Of a DNA stretch of 64,000 nt, positions 1-8,564 are shown piece by piece. The notes beneath the pieces were generated by a model. It was given only the letters and a program-made list of their open reading frames with translations, searched no databases and was not told the origin of the DNA. The stretch comes from Permianibacter aggregans. Lineage in GTDB: Bacteria > Pseudomonadota > Gammaproteobacteria > Enterobacterales > Permianibacteraceae. The stretch is taken from contig NZ_CP037953.1 in NCBI RefSeq assembly GCF_009756665.1, positions 124,001 to 188,000 of the forward strand, written 5' to 3'. A program made the translations under genes and the position numbers. How positions within the stretch are numbered: position 1 is the stretch's first letter; each line of letters starts with the position of its first letter.

Positions 1-2849
1 TTCGGGTGTTCGATGTGGATAGCCAGCTTTCTCGTGACTCGCTGAACGAAATTCGTTTATTGCCTGCGCATGAGTTTCCTTGGAATGACGATGGTATTAC
101 CGCCTTCCGTCAGGCCTTTCGCGCCCGCTTCGACGCGCTACTGCATCCGGAATCGATTTACGGCCAGATCAGCAAAGGCTATTTGCCGGCGGGCATCGAG
201 TATTACCTGCCGCTGTTTTTCCCCTCACTGGCGACGTTGTTTGATTATTTACCCTCAGACAGCTTGTTCGTCACGCTCGGCAATCTGCAGCCCGCTGTCG
301 AACACTTTTGGCGCGACTTGCAGGAGCGCTATGAAGAGCGCCGCGTGGACACGTTCCGGCCATTGGTTGCACCTGGCGAACTGTATTTAAAAGAAGAAGA
401 ATTGTTCGCGACGTTGAAAAATTATGAGCGATTGAGCAGCGAGCAAACATCCGATGTTGCGCTCAGTCAGCCGCTGCCCAACCTCAATATCGATACGCGT
501 GCATCGGTGCCGTTTTCCGCTCTGCAAAGTTTTTCTTTGCAGCACCAAGGCCGGCTAGTCATTGCAGTCGACTCCGCTGGTCGGCGCGAAGTACTGCTGC
601 CGTTGTTCAAACAAAGTGGTCTCGAGCCGGAACTGTTTGATGACTGGCAAAGCGCCATCGACAGCAAAGCAAAACTGGCGCTGACTGTAGCACCGGTCGA
701 GCGCGGTTTTATCAGCAGCGACGGCATGCTCGCGCTCGTTACCGAAGCTGATTTGTTCGGCGCGCAAATGGTGCAGCAGCGCCGTCGCCGCGCGAAGGTC
801 ACCGACCCCGATGCCGTTATCCGCGATTTGTCGGAATTGCGCATCGGTGATCCGGTCGTGCATATCGAACACGGCGTTGGCCGTTATCAAGGTTTGCAAA
901 TCATCGATGCCGCTGGCGTGCAAGCCGAATACCTGGTGCTCGAATACAGCGGCAACGACAAGCTCTACGTTCCGGTGCAATCACTGCATTTGATTGGTCG
1001 TTATCTGGGTGCCGCCGCTGATGCGGCACCGTGGCACAAGCTCGGCACCGAGCAATGGAGCAAGGCTCGCCAGAAAGCCGCAGAAAAAATTCGCGACGTG
1101 GCGGTTGAACTGCTGGACTTGCATGCCCGCCGTGCCGCCTCGGAAGGCTTGAAAGGTGAAATCGACGAACTGGAATATCAGCGCTTTGCCGCCGGTTTCG
1201 CGTTTGAAGAAACGCCCGATCAGGAAGCGTCAATCAAAGCGGTACTGAACGACCTGAAACAAAAACGCCCCATGGATCGTCTGGTATGCGGCGACGTGGG
1301 CTTTGGTAAAACCGAAGTGGCCATGCGCGCCGCATTTGCCGCCGTGCAGAATGGCTGGCAGGTGGCGGTGCTGGTGCCGACCACCCTGCTCGCTCAGCAG
1401 CATTACAACAACTTTACCGATCGTTTTGCCGATTGGCCGATTCGCATCGAGCTGCTATCTCGCTTCAAAACCGACAAGGAACAAAAAGTCGCGATCGAGG
1501 CGATGGCCGAAGGCAAAGCCGATATCGTTATCGGCACCCACAAACTGATCCAAGGCGATATTCGCTTTGCCAAATTGGGTTTGCTGATTGTTGATGAAGA
1601 GCACCGCTTTGGCGTGCGCCAAAAAGAGCAAATCAAGGCATTGGCGGCGAACGTGCACTTGCTGACGCTAACGGCAACCCCAATTCCACGCACACTGAAT
1701 ATGGCGCTGTCCGGCATTCGTGATTTGAGTTTGATCACAACGCCGCCAGCGCGTCGTCTGTCGATCAAAACCTTTGTCCGTGAACGCAACGACGCCTTGA
1801 TCAAAGAAGCCATCTTGCGGGAAACGATGCGCGGCGGTCAGGCCTATTTCCTGCACAACGATGTCGACAGTATCGAAGTCACCACCTCGAAACTGCAGGA
1901 CTTATTGCCGGATGTACGCTTTGGTTTTGCCCATGGCCAAATGCGCGAACGCGAACTCGAGCGCATCATGCGTGATTTCTATCACCAACGTTTTCAGGTG
2001 CTGGTCTGCACGACCATTGTTGAAACCGGCATCGATATTCCTACCGCCAATACGATGATTATCGATCGCGCCGATAAATTCGGTTTGGCGCAGCTGCATC
2101 AGCTGCGTGGTCGGGTCGGGCGTTCCCATCACCAGGCTTACGCGTATCTATTAACGCCACCACCGGCGCTGCTGACGCCCGATGCACAAAAGCGCTTGGA
2201 GGCGATTGAAACCTTCGACGATCTCGGCGCTGGCTTCCTGCTGGCTTCGCAGGATTTGGAAATTCGCGGTGCCGGTGAATTGCTCGGTGAAGACCAAAGT
2301 GGTCAGATCGAAGGCATCGGTTTAAGCCTTTATATGGAACTGCTCGATAACGCCGTGCAAGCCTTGAAAGACGGCAAAGAACCGACGTTGCCACAAGCAC
2401 TCGGCGCCAAAACCGAAATTGAATGTGGCCTGCCGGCGCTGCTGCCGGATGATTACGTCACCGATATCGGTATGCGCTTGAGCCTTTACAAACGCATCGC
2501 CAGCGCCAAAACGCCGGAAGCCTTGGAAGATTTGCAAAGCGAAATTGTCGATCGCTTTGGTGTATTGCCTACGGCCAGCGGCAACCTGTTCAAACTGGCG
2601 GCCATTCGGCTCGACGCCAGCAAGCTTGGCTTGAAGCGAATCGAAATCAGCGCCGCTGGTGGTCGAGTGGAATTTTCCAGCGATACCCAGGTCGATCCGA
2701 TGCGCCTGATTGAACTGGTGCAAAAGCAACCGCAGCTCTATCGCTTCGAAGGGCCGCAGCACATCCGTGTACGCAAGGACTTGAGCAAACCGGAAGACCG
2801 GCTACCGTTTCTGCAGGCCCTTATACAAACATTATCGGTACGTAAATGA
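1..2849 (+). CDS. mfd: Transcription-repair coupling factor Mfd (5' end outside window)
   Basis: ATP-dependent translocase that pushes stalled RNA polymerase off DNA lesions and recruits UvrA/UvrB. The frame is already open at base 3, so the start and roughly 200 N-terminal residues (part of the UvrB-like module) lie upstream; the family is usually about 1150 residues and about 948 are visible. Seen in order: the RNA-polymerase-binding CarD-like segment (IGDPVVHIEHGVGRYQGL), helicase motif I (GDVGFGKTEVAMRAAF), a DEEH box (IVDEEHRFGVRQK), motif III (TATPIPRTL), motif VI (QLRGRVGRSHHQ) and the C-terminal TRCF domain. A GTG at base 6 is internal and should not be taken as the start. csiV begins 59 bases after the stop, a pairing common in gammaproteobacteria. 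Identification is secure. Confidence 0.97.
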   Translation, partial: RVFDVDSQLSRDSLNEIRLLPAHEFPWNDDGITAFRQAFRARFDALLHPESIYGQISKGYLPAGIEYYLPLFFPSLATLFDYLPSDSLFVTLGNLQPAVEHFWRDLQERYEERRVDTFRPLVAPGELYLKEEELFATLKNYERLSSEQTSDVALSQPLPNLNIDTRASVPFSALQSFSLQHQGRLVIAVDSAGRREVLLPLFKQSGLEPELFDDWQSAIDSKAKLALTVAPVERGFISSDGMLALVTEADLFGAQMVQQRRRRAKVTDPDAVIRDLSELRIGDPVVHIEHGVGRYQGLQIIDAAGVQAEYLVLEYSGNDKLYVPVQSLHLIGRYLGAAADAAPWHKLGTEQWSKARQKAAEKIRDVAVELLDLHARRAASEGLKGEIDELEYQRFAAGFAFEETPDQEASIKAVLNDLKQKRPMDRLVCGDVGFGKTEVAMRAAFAAVQNGWQVAVLVPTTLLAQQHYNNFTDRFADWPIRIELLSRFKTDKEQKVAIEAMAEGKADIVIGTHKLIQGDIRFAKLGLLIVDEEHRFGVRQKEQIKALAANVHLLTLTATPIPRTLNMALSGIRDLSLITTPPARRLSIKTFVRERNDALIKEAILRETMRGGQAYFLHNDVDSIEVTTSKLQDLLPDVRFGFAHGQMRERELERIMRDFYHQRFQVLVCTTIVETGIDIPTANTMIIDRADKFGLAQLHQLRGRVGRSHHQAYAYLLTPPPALLTPDAQKRLEAIETFDDLGAGFLLASQDLEIRGAGELLGEDQSGQIEGIGLSLYMELLDNAVQALKDGKEPTLPQALGAKTEIECGLPALLPDDYVTDIGMRLSLYKRIASAKTPEALEDLQSEIVDRFGVLPTASGNLFKLAAIRLDASKLGLKRIEISAAGGRVEFSSDTQVDPMRLIELVQKQPQLYRFEGPQHIRVRKDLSKPEDRLPFLQALIQTLSVRK

Positions 2850-2908
2850 TAGAATCGCGACTCTTTCGCTCGGCCAAAAGCCGATTACAGATTGGAGTAT
2901 CCCGTCGA

Positions 2909-3691
2909 ATGCGTTGGTTGATCATCCTGTCGTTGCTGCTGCAAGCCGGTGTAAGCCGCGCCGCCGACCGCTGGTATGAAATCGAGCTGATCGTGTTCGC
3001 CTATGCCGACCCGGCAGAAGCCAGCGAATTGTGGCCGGCATTACCGGCAGAGCCGGATATCACCGATGCCATTCTGGCGCCCGGCACCATTGTGCTGCCA
3101 ACCCTGCCCAGTAATCCGCTGGCGCCCTCGACGCGCGAATTATTGCGCGTCTCGACGGTTCCGCCGAACCAATACCGTTTGAACGCCGCCTATCAGTCTT
3201 TGACCCGAAGCCGACTTTACACTCCAATCCTGCACACGGCCTGGCGCCAACCGGTAGGCAGTGGCCGCAACACGCTGAAAGTGCGTATTGCCGGCGGTAA
3301 GGATTTCTCCGGCGTATACGGTATCGATGGCGAGCGTCTTGATACCGGTTCACCACCGGCGATGTCCGGTCTCTGGCAGATTGACGGCTTTGTCAGCTTT
3401 CGTTCCCAGCAACTGTTGTTTGCCACCGTCGACATGATATTCCGTCGTGAGCAAACGGTGATTCCTGCGGTTGCCACACCGGTCGCGCCAGAATCAAACC
3501 TGAGCTGGCAAACGACGACGCCTGAACCGGTAGCCATTGAACAAAAAGTGCAGTTCTACCGGCTGAATCAAAGCCGCCGCGTGCGCAGTGGCGAAGTGCA
3601 GTATTTCGACCACCCGATGTTCGGCGTCATTGTCGAAATGCGACCGCTGGAGCCGGGGCTTGAAGAACAACTCGAAGAATTGACGCAATAA
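2909..3691 (+). CDS. csiV: CsiV-family periplasmic protein
   Basis: 260 residues. The family (named for cell shape integrity in Vibrio) is periplasmic and linked to peptidoglycan assembly; its position just after mfd fits. The N-terminus reads as a signal peptide: basic MRW, a hydrophobic stretch (LIILSLLLQAGVS) and a cleavage region RAADRWYEIE. The family-typical WYEIELIVFAY follows directly. The frame is open 21 codons further up, to an ATG that overlaps the mfd stop (ATGA). I chose the ATG at 2909 because GGAG lies 11 bases upstream and it gives a clean signal peptide, which the longer form would bury. The C-terminal part (SRRVRSGEVQYFDHPMFGVI) also matches the family. Probably cotranscribed with mfd and hflD. 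Confidence 0.85.
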   Translation: MRWLIILSLLLQAGVSRAADRWYEIELIVFAYADPAEASELWPALPAEPDITDAILAPGTIVLPTLPSNPLAPSTRELLRVSTVPPNQYRLNAAYQSLTRSRLYTPILHTAWRQPVGSGRNTLKVRIAGGKDFSGVYGIDGERLDTGSPPAMSGLWQIDGFVSFRSQQLLFATVDMIFRREQTVIPAVATPVAPESNLSWQTTTPEPVAIEQKVQFYRLNQSRRVRSGEVQYFDHPMFGVIVEMRPLEPGLEEQLEELTQ

Positions 3692-3715
3692 GCGCTACGG
3701 AAATCCGGATTCATC

Positions 3716-4354
3716 ATGCTGTTTCTATCGCAGGAAAAAGCCGACAAGTTAGTCATCCCGCTGGCCGGCATTTGTCAGGCCGCGCGCACCGTGCACGAAA
3801 TCGCCCACACCGGCAAATTCGACTGGCAACAAGTCGAACCGTTGGTCGAAAGCGTATTGAAGATTGACGCGCCAACCGTCGATGCCATTTACGGCGGCGT
3901 CGACAAACTGAAAATCGGCTTGCTTACTGTCTGCGATCAACTGAGCATGCAAACCGCCAAACGCGATCTGCAAATTGGCCGCTACGTCGCCAGCCTCGTG
4001 CAACTCGAACACCAGTTGCAACGCAACCAGGCAATGAGCGACACCCTCGGCGCCCGCCTGCAACAAACCCAACGTCTACGCAGCCATCAACCTGACGATA
4101 TTGATGCGCTGATTGCATCATTGGCTGGCATTTATTCCGACACGCTGTCGACGTTGCCACTGCGCATTCAAGTCAGCGGCGAAGCCCGTCATCTACAAGC
4201 AAAAGAAAACCAGAATCGGATCCGTGCGATGTTGTTGTGTGGCATTCGCAGTGCGGTATTGTGGCGTCAGTTAGGTGGACGCCGTCGGCATTTCCTGCTG
4301 GCAAGAAAGGCACTTTTCCAGGCCGCAAGAATGCGATTGCAAAAACTCGATTAA
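3716..4354 (+). CDS. hflD: HflD-like high-frequency-lysogenization protein
   Basis: 212 residues, the normal HflD length. HflD is a peripheral inner-membrane, mostly helical protein; in E. coli it affects lambda lysogenization by interacting with CII. Its normal cellular role is unclear. Family hallmarks are the N-terminal QEKADKLVIPLAGICQAARTV segment (in parts), a GGVDKLKIGL motif and a basic C-terminus (GGRRRHFLLARKALFQAARM). It starts 24 bases after csiV with only a weak ribosome-binding site (ACGGAAA). In many gammaproteobacteria hflD is followed directly by purB. Here purB begins at 13586, with IS elements, acnA and small genes in between. Confidence 0.93.
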   Translation: MLFLSQEKADKLVIPLAGICQAARTVHEIAHTGKFDWQQVEPLVESVLKIDAPTVDAIYGGVDKLKIGLLTVCDQLSMQTAKRDLQIGRYVASLVQLEHQLQRNQAMSDTLGARLQQTQRLRSHQPDDIDALIASLAGIYSDTLSTLPLRIQVSGEARHLQAKENQNRIRAMLLCGIRSAVLWRQLGGRRRHFLLARKALFQAARMRLQKLD

Positions 4355-4394
4355 TCGCACGTCGATAATAGCGAGGAGCCTTCGCACCACAAAC

Positions 4395-4463
4395 GTAGGT
4401 GCGAATTTATTCGCACAACCCCATCTTTCATCCGGAAATCTGTCCGAATAAATTCGGACCTAC
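4395..4463. repeat. REPIN-like pair of inverted REP palindromes
   Basis: Two 22-base imperfect palindromes in opposite orientation: 4395-4416 (GTAGGTGCGAATTTATTCGCAC) read in two halves as GTAGGTGCGAA and TTTATTCGCAC, and 4442-4463, which is a variant with GTCCGAATAAA and TTCGGACCTAC. Together they can fold into one long hairpin, like the REP doublets (REPINs) known from Pseudomonas. Related copies occur at 10100-10121, around 51725-51787, and split by each IS element (7208-7220 with 8581-8589; 8679-8691 with 10052-10060). Confidence 0.7.
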
Positions 4464-4504
4464 ATATCTGTCAATTTTTTCTGAAGAGATTTCTGCCCAT
4501 TGAA

Positions 4505-4565
4505 CGGGTCATGCCCCGCCATTATTTCGTCACAAACCGAAATGGTGCGTCGTGACGCGCCCTAC
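4505..4565. repeat. Intergenic palindromic repeat, type B, left copy
   Basis: Imperfect double palindrome (CGGGTCATGCCCCGCC, then GGTGCGTCGTGACGCGCCC) that recurs in the same orientation at 5132-5197. The two copies bracket the orphan gene at 4622-5074. A shorter relative of the second half is at 59699-59724. Confidence 0.6.
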
Positions 4566-4621
4566 GCTTGCTACTCTACTACTTCACATAACAAATCGTG
4601 AATCACCATCTATAACTGATT

Positions 4622-5074
4622 CTAGTTTATCAATTCAAAAATTCTCATTATTAAAACCTTCACCCCATCAGACGCAGCGCCTTCCACTCCCTTCCCAATA
4701 ACGCGACGTATTTTTACGATAATTGGCTCTTTTTTATCCTTAAAACCGAGTGAGGTCGGAAGGTAGCCCAGCACTGTCAGTCCACGAAGTGTCAAAACAA
4801 CCTTCCGAAATACGCCTTCTTCTTCGGATTCATATCGAAGAAACCCTTCATCTCTAAGCCAACGCATTGTTGCTGAAAAATGAGGTAAATAATCGACCTG
4901 TCTTGACTTCGGTCCAACATCAAAAATTGTCGAGATTACGAAATGTAAACCATCAAAGTCCTTCGTTTCGGGAAAGCACTCGTAAAGTTCGTCAAAAATT
5001 CTTAGCGTAAGCCAATTGAATGCTTGGATATTAAAGGCATCTCTTTCAGATATGTTCACTTTACCAGTTAACAC
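4622..5074 (-). CDS. Hypothetical protein (orphan, AT-rich)
   Basis: 150 residues; I do not recognise the family. The start is a GTG at 5074 with GAGG four bases upstream; an in-frame GTG five codons later lacks a well-spaced site. The protein is charged and soluble-looking, with no signal peptide or membrane helix. The middle (HFSATMRWLRDEGFLRYESE) and following strands (VFRKVVLTLRGLTVLGYL) resemble a winged-helix layout, and the C-terminal third is basic and glycine-containing (KIRRVIGKGVEGAASDGVKV). This is inference from residue pattern only. Base composition is visibly more AT-rich than the neighbours, and the gene sits between two direct copies of an intergenic palindromic repeat, both suggesting recent acquisition. 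Coding capacity is likely because the frame is long and intact, but there is no family support. Confidence 0.6.
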   Translation of the reverse strand: MLTGKVNISERDAFNIQAFNWLTLRIFDELYECFPETKDFDGLHFVISTIFDVGPKSRQVDYLPHFSATMRWLRDEGFLRYESEEEGVFRKVVLTLRGLTVLGYLPTSLGFKDKKEPIIVKIRRVIGKGVEGAASDGVKVLIMRIFELIN

Positions 5075-5131
5075 ACGACCTCAAGTTTAGTTCACTTAGG
5101 GAGCAATGGATTACGCCACATTACAGCCCGT

Positions 5132-5197
5132 GTAGGGCGGGTCATGACCCGCCATTCTTTCATCACATGCGGATGGTGCATCATGGCGCACCCTACG
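5132..5197. repeat. Intergenic palindromic repeat, type B, right copy
   Basis: Direct relative of 4505-4565: GGGCGGGTCATGACCCGCC is a near-perfect palindrome, followed after about 18 bases by GGTGCATCATGGCGCACCC. It lies upstream of the orphan gene and runs up to the 3' end of the NnrU-family gene. Confidence 0.6.
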
Positions 5198-5200
5198 ACT

Positions 5201-5758
5201 TCATGGCATCAGAGGCATCCCCGCATAATACCGATGCGCCCAAACCAGAAACAAAAATACGGCGGCTACGACAAACAAGACCAACAGTTCTTTACTCCAA
5301 GATGCCGTCACCTCGCCTTTCTTCGCTCCACGTCGATTGGCCAGCACGATATCGGTCACGCTATAGGTCAGAAACGAACCGAACAGCAGTATCGACATCA
5401 GATCGCCGTTGGCCAGTAGATGGGCAACGGCCCAGAGTGAAACACCAACCAGCATCGGGTGAGCGGTCAACTTACGAACTCGACAGCCTGCTCGACGACC
5501 AATAACGAAATACAGAGCGAGGAACACCAAGGGGATCGCCAACATTCGGCCGAAAGCAGGCGGCTCGTAAAGCGGGACGTAAGGCGCTTCGCTGACGCCA
5601 ACGATAATCAGCAGCAAGCCGACTGCCGCCATCAATGAAAAGCCAAGCTTGTAGATGCCTTCGCCATAACGGCCGATAAGCTTGCCGCGTAGCGAGGTCA
5701 TTGAAGGCAGAAAATGCACGGTAAAGAATATCAATAAACCGGCGACTAACAGTGCCAT
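5201..5758 (-). CDS. NnrU-family membrane protein
   Basis: 185 residues, integral membrane. It matches the NnrU family (named from a denitrification-linked gene; biochemical role not established). Recognisable features are FFTVHFLPS after the first helix, LRGKLIGRYGEGIYKLGFSL, and AHPMLVGVSLWAVAHLLANGD with the paired histidines typical of the family. About six hydrophobic helices are visible. The frame extends ten codons further, but ATG 5758 has a strong GGAGGG six bases upstream and starts directly with the first helix (MALLVAGLLIFF), so I use it. No nitrite or nitric-oxide reductase genes are nearby, so a denitrification role cannot be inferred from context. The 216 bases to the next gene hold no clear signal. 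Confidence 0.88.
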   Translation of the reverse strand: MALLVAGLLIFFTVHFLPSMTSLRGKLIGRYGEGIYKLGFSLMAAVGLLLIIVGVSEAPYVPLYEPPAFGRMLAIPLVFLALYFVIGRRAGCRVRKLTAHPMLVGVSLWAVAHLLANGDLMSILLFGSFLTYSVTDIVLANRRGAKKGEVTASWSKELLVLFVVAAVFLFLVWAHRYYAGMPLMP

Positions 5759-5974
5759 GGCGAACCCTCCGTTAAATGCCGTTCTCAATAAGTACTTTGG
5801 TCCGAAGAAGACAGCTTGCCATCGGTTGTATGCACCTGGCTAGTCGGTTTGTATCTTGTCCATTTGGCGTTGCAGCAAACTCAGATTGTGGTGCAAGTCA
5901 CAAAATCATCCGCTGCCGTGATATGCTGCTGTGCACTCCACGCTTGTTGTCTGCCTGTAAGCGAGTGCGCTGTC

Positions 5975-6664
5975 ATGGATGATGTATCCAGCTCTGTTCT
6001 ATCGTTGTTTCCCACCACGGTTTTGCGTTTTGATGTGGCCAAGCATGCCATGCTTCGCGACGAGCTGATTGCTTGCGTTCTTGAGCTTCAACAGCGCAGC
6101 CTGGGCGTGCAGAAAACCAATATCGGCGGCTGGCATTCGGCAACCGATCTTCATCTCCTTGATAACCCCACCATACTGCAGTTAACACAAGCCTTCCGCC
6201 TGGCCATGAGTCAATGGGCCGACCAATTTTTTGTGCTCTCGCGTATGCCTGACCCTAAGGGGTGGCAGCTGGAAATGTGGGCCAATATCAACCGATTTGG
6301 TCATCGCAACCGAGCGCACGATCATTTTCGCAGTGGCATTGTTGCCTCGGGTTTTTATTATTTGCAGTGCGGCGGAGAAAACGTCGGCGGCGAAACGGTA
6401 TTCATTAATCAGCAATCTCGCCCGTTATTTATCGAAAGCGAAACACCACTGAAATGTTCCCGCCTAAGTATCACGCCGGTTGATGGTCAAGGTTATGTCT
6501 TTCCCAGTTGGCAGGGTCATGAAGTGCAGCCATATCGAGGGGAGCTGCCGAGAATCACCATGGCATTCAACGCCGGCCATCCCGACCTGCCGTTAACGCG
6601 TTACGGCGACAAAGTGCGCCGTGAAAAATGGCGCAAAGCCTGGCGTAAGTTATTTACCGATTAA
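5975..6664 (+). CDS. Putative 2OG-Fe(II) oxygenase (TIGR02466-like)
   Basis: 229 residues. Resembles the conserved proteobacterial family annotated as putative 2-oxoglutarate/Fe(II)-dependent oxygenase; substrate unknown. Seen: an N-terminal LFPTTVLRFDV strand, WANINRFGHRNRAHDHFRSG with candidate metal-binding histidines, SGFYYLQCGG, GGETVFIN, and a C-terminal FPSWQGHEVQPY motif with a further His, then an Arg in RITMAFNAGHPD that would bind 2-oxoglutarate. The jelly-roll order fits the family. The frame is open 53 codons upstream, but that part is Cys-rich and non-family-like; ATG 5975 gives the usual start just before the first strand. No strong ribosome-binding site is visible, so the start is the weakest part of the call. 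Confidence 0.75.
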   Translation: MDDVSSSVLSLFPTTVLRFDVAKHAMLRDELIACVLELQQRSLGVQKTNIGGWHSATDLHLLDNPTILQLTQAFRLAMSQWADQFFVLSRMPDPKGWQLEMWANINRFGHRNRAHDHFRSGIVASGFYYLQCGGENVGGETVFINQQSRPLFIESETPLKCSRLSITPVDGQGYVFPSWQGHEVQPYRGELPRITMAFNAGHPDLPLTRYGDKVRREKWRKAWRKLFTD

Positions 6665-6674
6665 TTGACATCAT

Positions 6675-7055
6675 TCAGTGGGCATCCGGATCATTCTGCA
6701 TGATGCCAAACACATTGCTTTCGGTGTCTTTGCAGTAAATCAACCAACCGACACCGGGTATTGCCATTTTCGGCACCACGACTTCACCACCGTGGCTCGC
6801 GACCTTCAGTGCTATGGCATCGACATCATCAACGGAAATGGTGCAGACATACGCGATAACGGCTTGACCATCTACAGCGTGTCGGCGTCGCATCAAACCA
6901 CCGTTAATACCGGGCTCGCTGTCGTCACCGGTAATAACTACCCAGTATTCATTGTCACCAAAGCGGTTGAATGACCAGCCGAACAGGCTTTGGTAAAACT
7001 GCATGCCGCGATCGGGTTTGTCGCAGTGAATTTCAAAATGGATGACCCGGCCCAT
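6675..7055 (-). CDS. VOC-family (glyoxalase/bleomycin-resistance fold) protein
   Basis: 126 residues, a single vicinal-oxygen-chelate unit of two beta-alpha-beta-beta-beta modules. The opening RVIHFEIHCDKPDRGMQFYQ supplies the first metal-ligand-type residue (HFEIH), followed by LFGWSFNRFGDNEYWVV, a GGLMRR stretch and the second module (VDDVDAIALKVASHGGEVVV, then PGVGWLIYCKDTESNVFGIMQ), ending in the usual D-x-E-x-N-x-F-G-I pattern. Members include glyoxalase-like enzymes and many uncharacterised proteins; the substrate cannot be read from the sequence. GGAGGA lies six bases before the ATG. It is convergent with the oxygenase gene (stops 10 bases apart). Probably a stand-alone transcript. Confidence 0.88.
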   Translation of the reverse strand: MGRVIHFEIHCDKPDRGMQFYQSLFGWSFNRFGDNEYWVVITGDDSEPGINGGLMRRRHAVDGQAVIAYVCTISVDDVDAIALKVASHGGEVVVPKMAIPGVGWLIYCKDTESNVFGIMQNDPDAH

Positions 7056-7146
7056 GCTTTTCCTCCGTGATGTTTTTGGTGAAGTGATACTTTTTATAAA
7101 GCGACGTTCTCCGGTTTTCGTGATAATGATTTCGTGATTGGGTACG

Positions 7147-7220
7147 ATTTTAACGTCCGATAGAGTTGTAGGTCTGATTCAAAAATTTGGCAATTCCATG
7201 GTGATTTGTGCGAATGAATT
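7147..7220 (+). repeat. Left flank of IS copy 1: diverged repeat ending in half a REP palindrome
   Basis: This stretch aligns with 8618-8691, the left flank of the second IS copy. Both contain AACGTCCGA, then GTCTG and TTCAAAA blocks, and end in GTGCGAAT-R-AATT. The flanks differ at many positions, unlike the IS copies themselves. The last 13 bases (7208-7220) are the left part of a REP-like palindrome whose right part (CGCACCTAC) resumes at 8581 after the IS. Confidence 0.65.
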
Positions 7221-7308
7221 TGATGGTATGGACTCCTCCCATCCACGGCATCGAAGTGCCAGACTGAGATTGACGAGTCATGTCAGTCACAGAAGGAAGG
7301 AGTCCGTT

Positions 7309-8327
7309 ATGAATATTAAGCGCATCGGAATCGACCTGGCAAAGCAGGTTTTCCAACTTCATGCGGTCAATGACCACGACAAACCAGTGATGAACAAACG
7401 CCTCAGCCGTCAACAGATGCTGCCGTTCTTCGCCAAGCTGGCCCCGACGCTGATTGGTATGGAAGCCTGTGCGGGTGCGCATTACTGGGCACGCCGGCTG
7501 ACGAGCCTGGGCCATGTGGTCAAGCTGATGCCGCCGCAGTTCGTCAAACCCTATGTCAAATCCAATAAGAACGATGCCAATGACGCCGAAGCGATTTGTG
7601 AAGCGCTGTCACGACCGACGATGCGCTTTGTCACGGTCAAGCCACCGGAGCAACTGGCACTGCAAGCCTTACATCGGGTGCGTCAACGAGTAACCCGTGC
7701 CCGCACCGCCTCATCAACGAAACCAAAGGGTTATTGGCTGAGCACGGCATTGTCATCTCGACGCATGGCGCCACGGCATTGTGTCGTCAGTTGCCGGCGA
7801 TTATCGACGAACCGCGCAATGAGCTGTGTCCGTTGATGCGGCAACTGTTGCGTCAGCTTTATGACGAGCTGACGTTCATGAGTGCACAACTCGATGCCCT
7901 GACCAAGCAGGTGCTGGCTTGCGTGAAAAACGATGAACGCATTCAGCGACTGCTGGCCATCGAAGGCATTGGCCCCATCAATGCTTCGGCATTAGTTGCG
8001 CAAGTGGGTGATGCCAAACAATTTCGCAGCGGGCGACAATTTGCCGCGTATTTGGGCTTGGTGCCAACGCAACATTCGAGCGGAGGCAAAGAGCGTCTGG
8101 GACGTATCAGCAAGCGCGGAAATCCATTACTGCGAACCTTGCTGATTCACGGCGCCCGAGCGGCGGTAAATGCCAGCCGAAAAAAACACGATGCACGCAG
8201 CCTGAACATCCAGGCATTGGAGGCAAGACGCGATACCAATGTCACCACCGTCGCCGTGGCCAACAAAAACGCGCGCATCATCTGGGCGTTGTTAAGCAAA
8301 GGCGAATGTTACCGGAACAGCAATTAA
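7309..8327 (+). pseudogene. IS1111-type transposase, frameshifted (copy 1)
   Basis: Would encode about 339 residues if one base were restored near 7710. Frame one runs from ATG 7309 (AGGAAGGAG upstream) through the RuvC-like DEDD domain: Asp in RIGIDLAKQVF, Glu in LIGMEACAGAHYWA, and two Asp in KNDANDAEA. After codon 134 the family sequence continues in the -1 frame (ALINETKGLLAEHG expected; a C appears to be missing in GCCTC). It then runs through the Transposase_20 domain (LLAIEGIGPINASALVAQVG) and the serine motif (PTQHSSGGKERLGRISKRGN) to 8327. Nothing resembling a slippery heptamer with a pseudoknot was seen at the junction, so I treat it as broken, though low-level frameshifting is possible. 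IS1111 transposases act with an RNA guide. Confidence 0.85.
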
Positions 8328-8564
8328 GCGATAGGAGTTAACCCACCAGAGATTGCCAAGTCATCGAGAATGGCACAACGGTAAGACCGGCACACCATGA
8401 TGCCGCTAGGTGCGACGGCCTCCTGAACAGGAAAGGCCGCGAATTCGATAGGCACGGTGTGAGCGAAAACCATTATGGCCAGAGCGATTGATACGCTCAC
8501 CAACAGGTCGGATATACGTTTGCAGTCTCATTCCTTTGTCGCTTTCGACGATGGCTTGCAATAG
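8328..8564 (+). ncRNA. Candidate IS1111 guide RNA (seekRNA/bridge RNA), copy 1
   Basis: Non-coding region between the transposase stop and the right inverted repeat, where IS1111-group elements encode the RNA that selects their target. Seen: a hairpin at 8417-8438 (GGCCTCCTG, AA, CAGG, AA, AGGCC) flanked by two segments related to this element's own target. UAGGUGCG (8407-8414) is complementary to CGCACCTA, the right target flank. GCGAATTCG (8439-8447) reads like the target's left flank through the insertion point (GAATT followed by CG). Further 3', ACCATTA (8471-8477) can pair with the left IS end TGATGGT with one wobble. RNA boundaries are not determinable by eye; the interval is the whole candidate region. 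Confidence 0.5.

Noticed and set aside
7690-7730. Programmed -1 frameshift as the normal expression mode of the transposase
   Set aside because: No slippery heptamer or obvious downstream structure; IS1111 transposases are normally one frame. Kept as an open possibility in the findings, not as a call.
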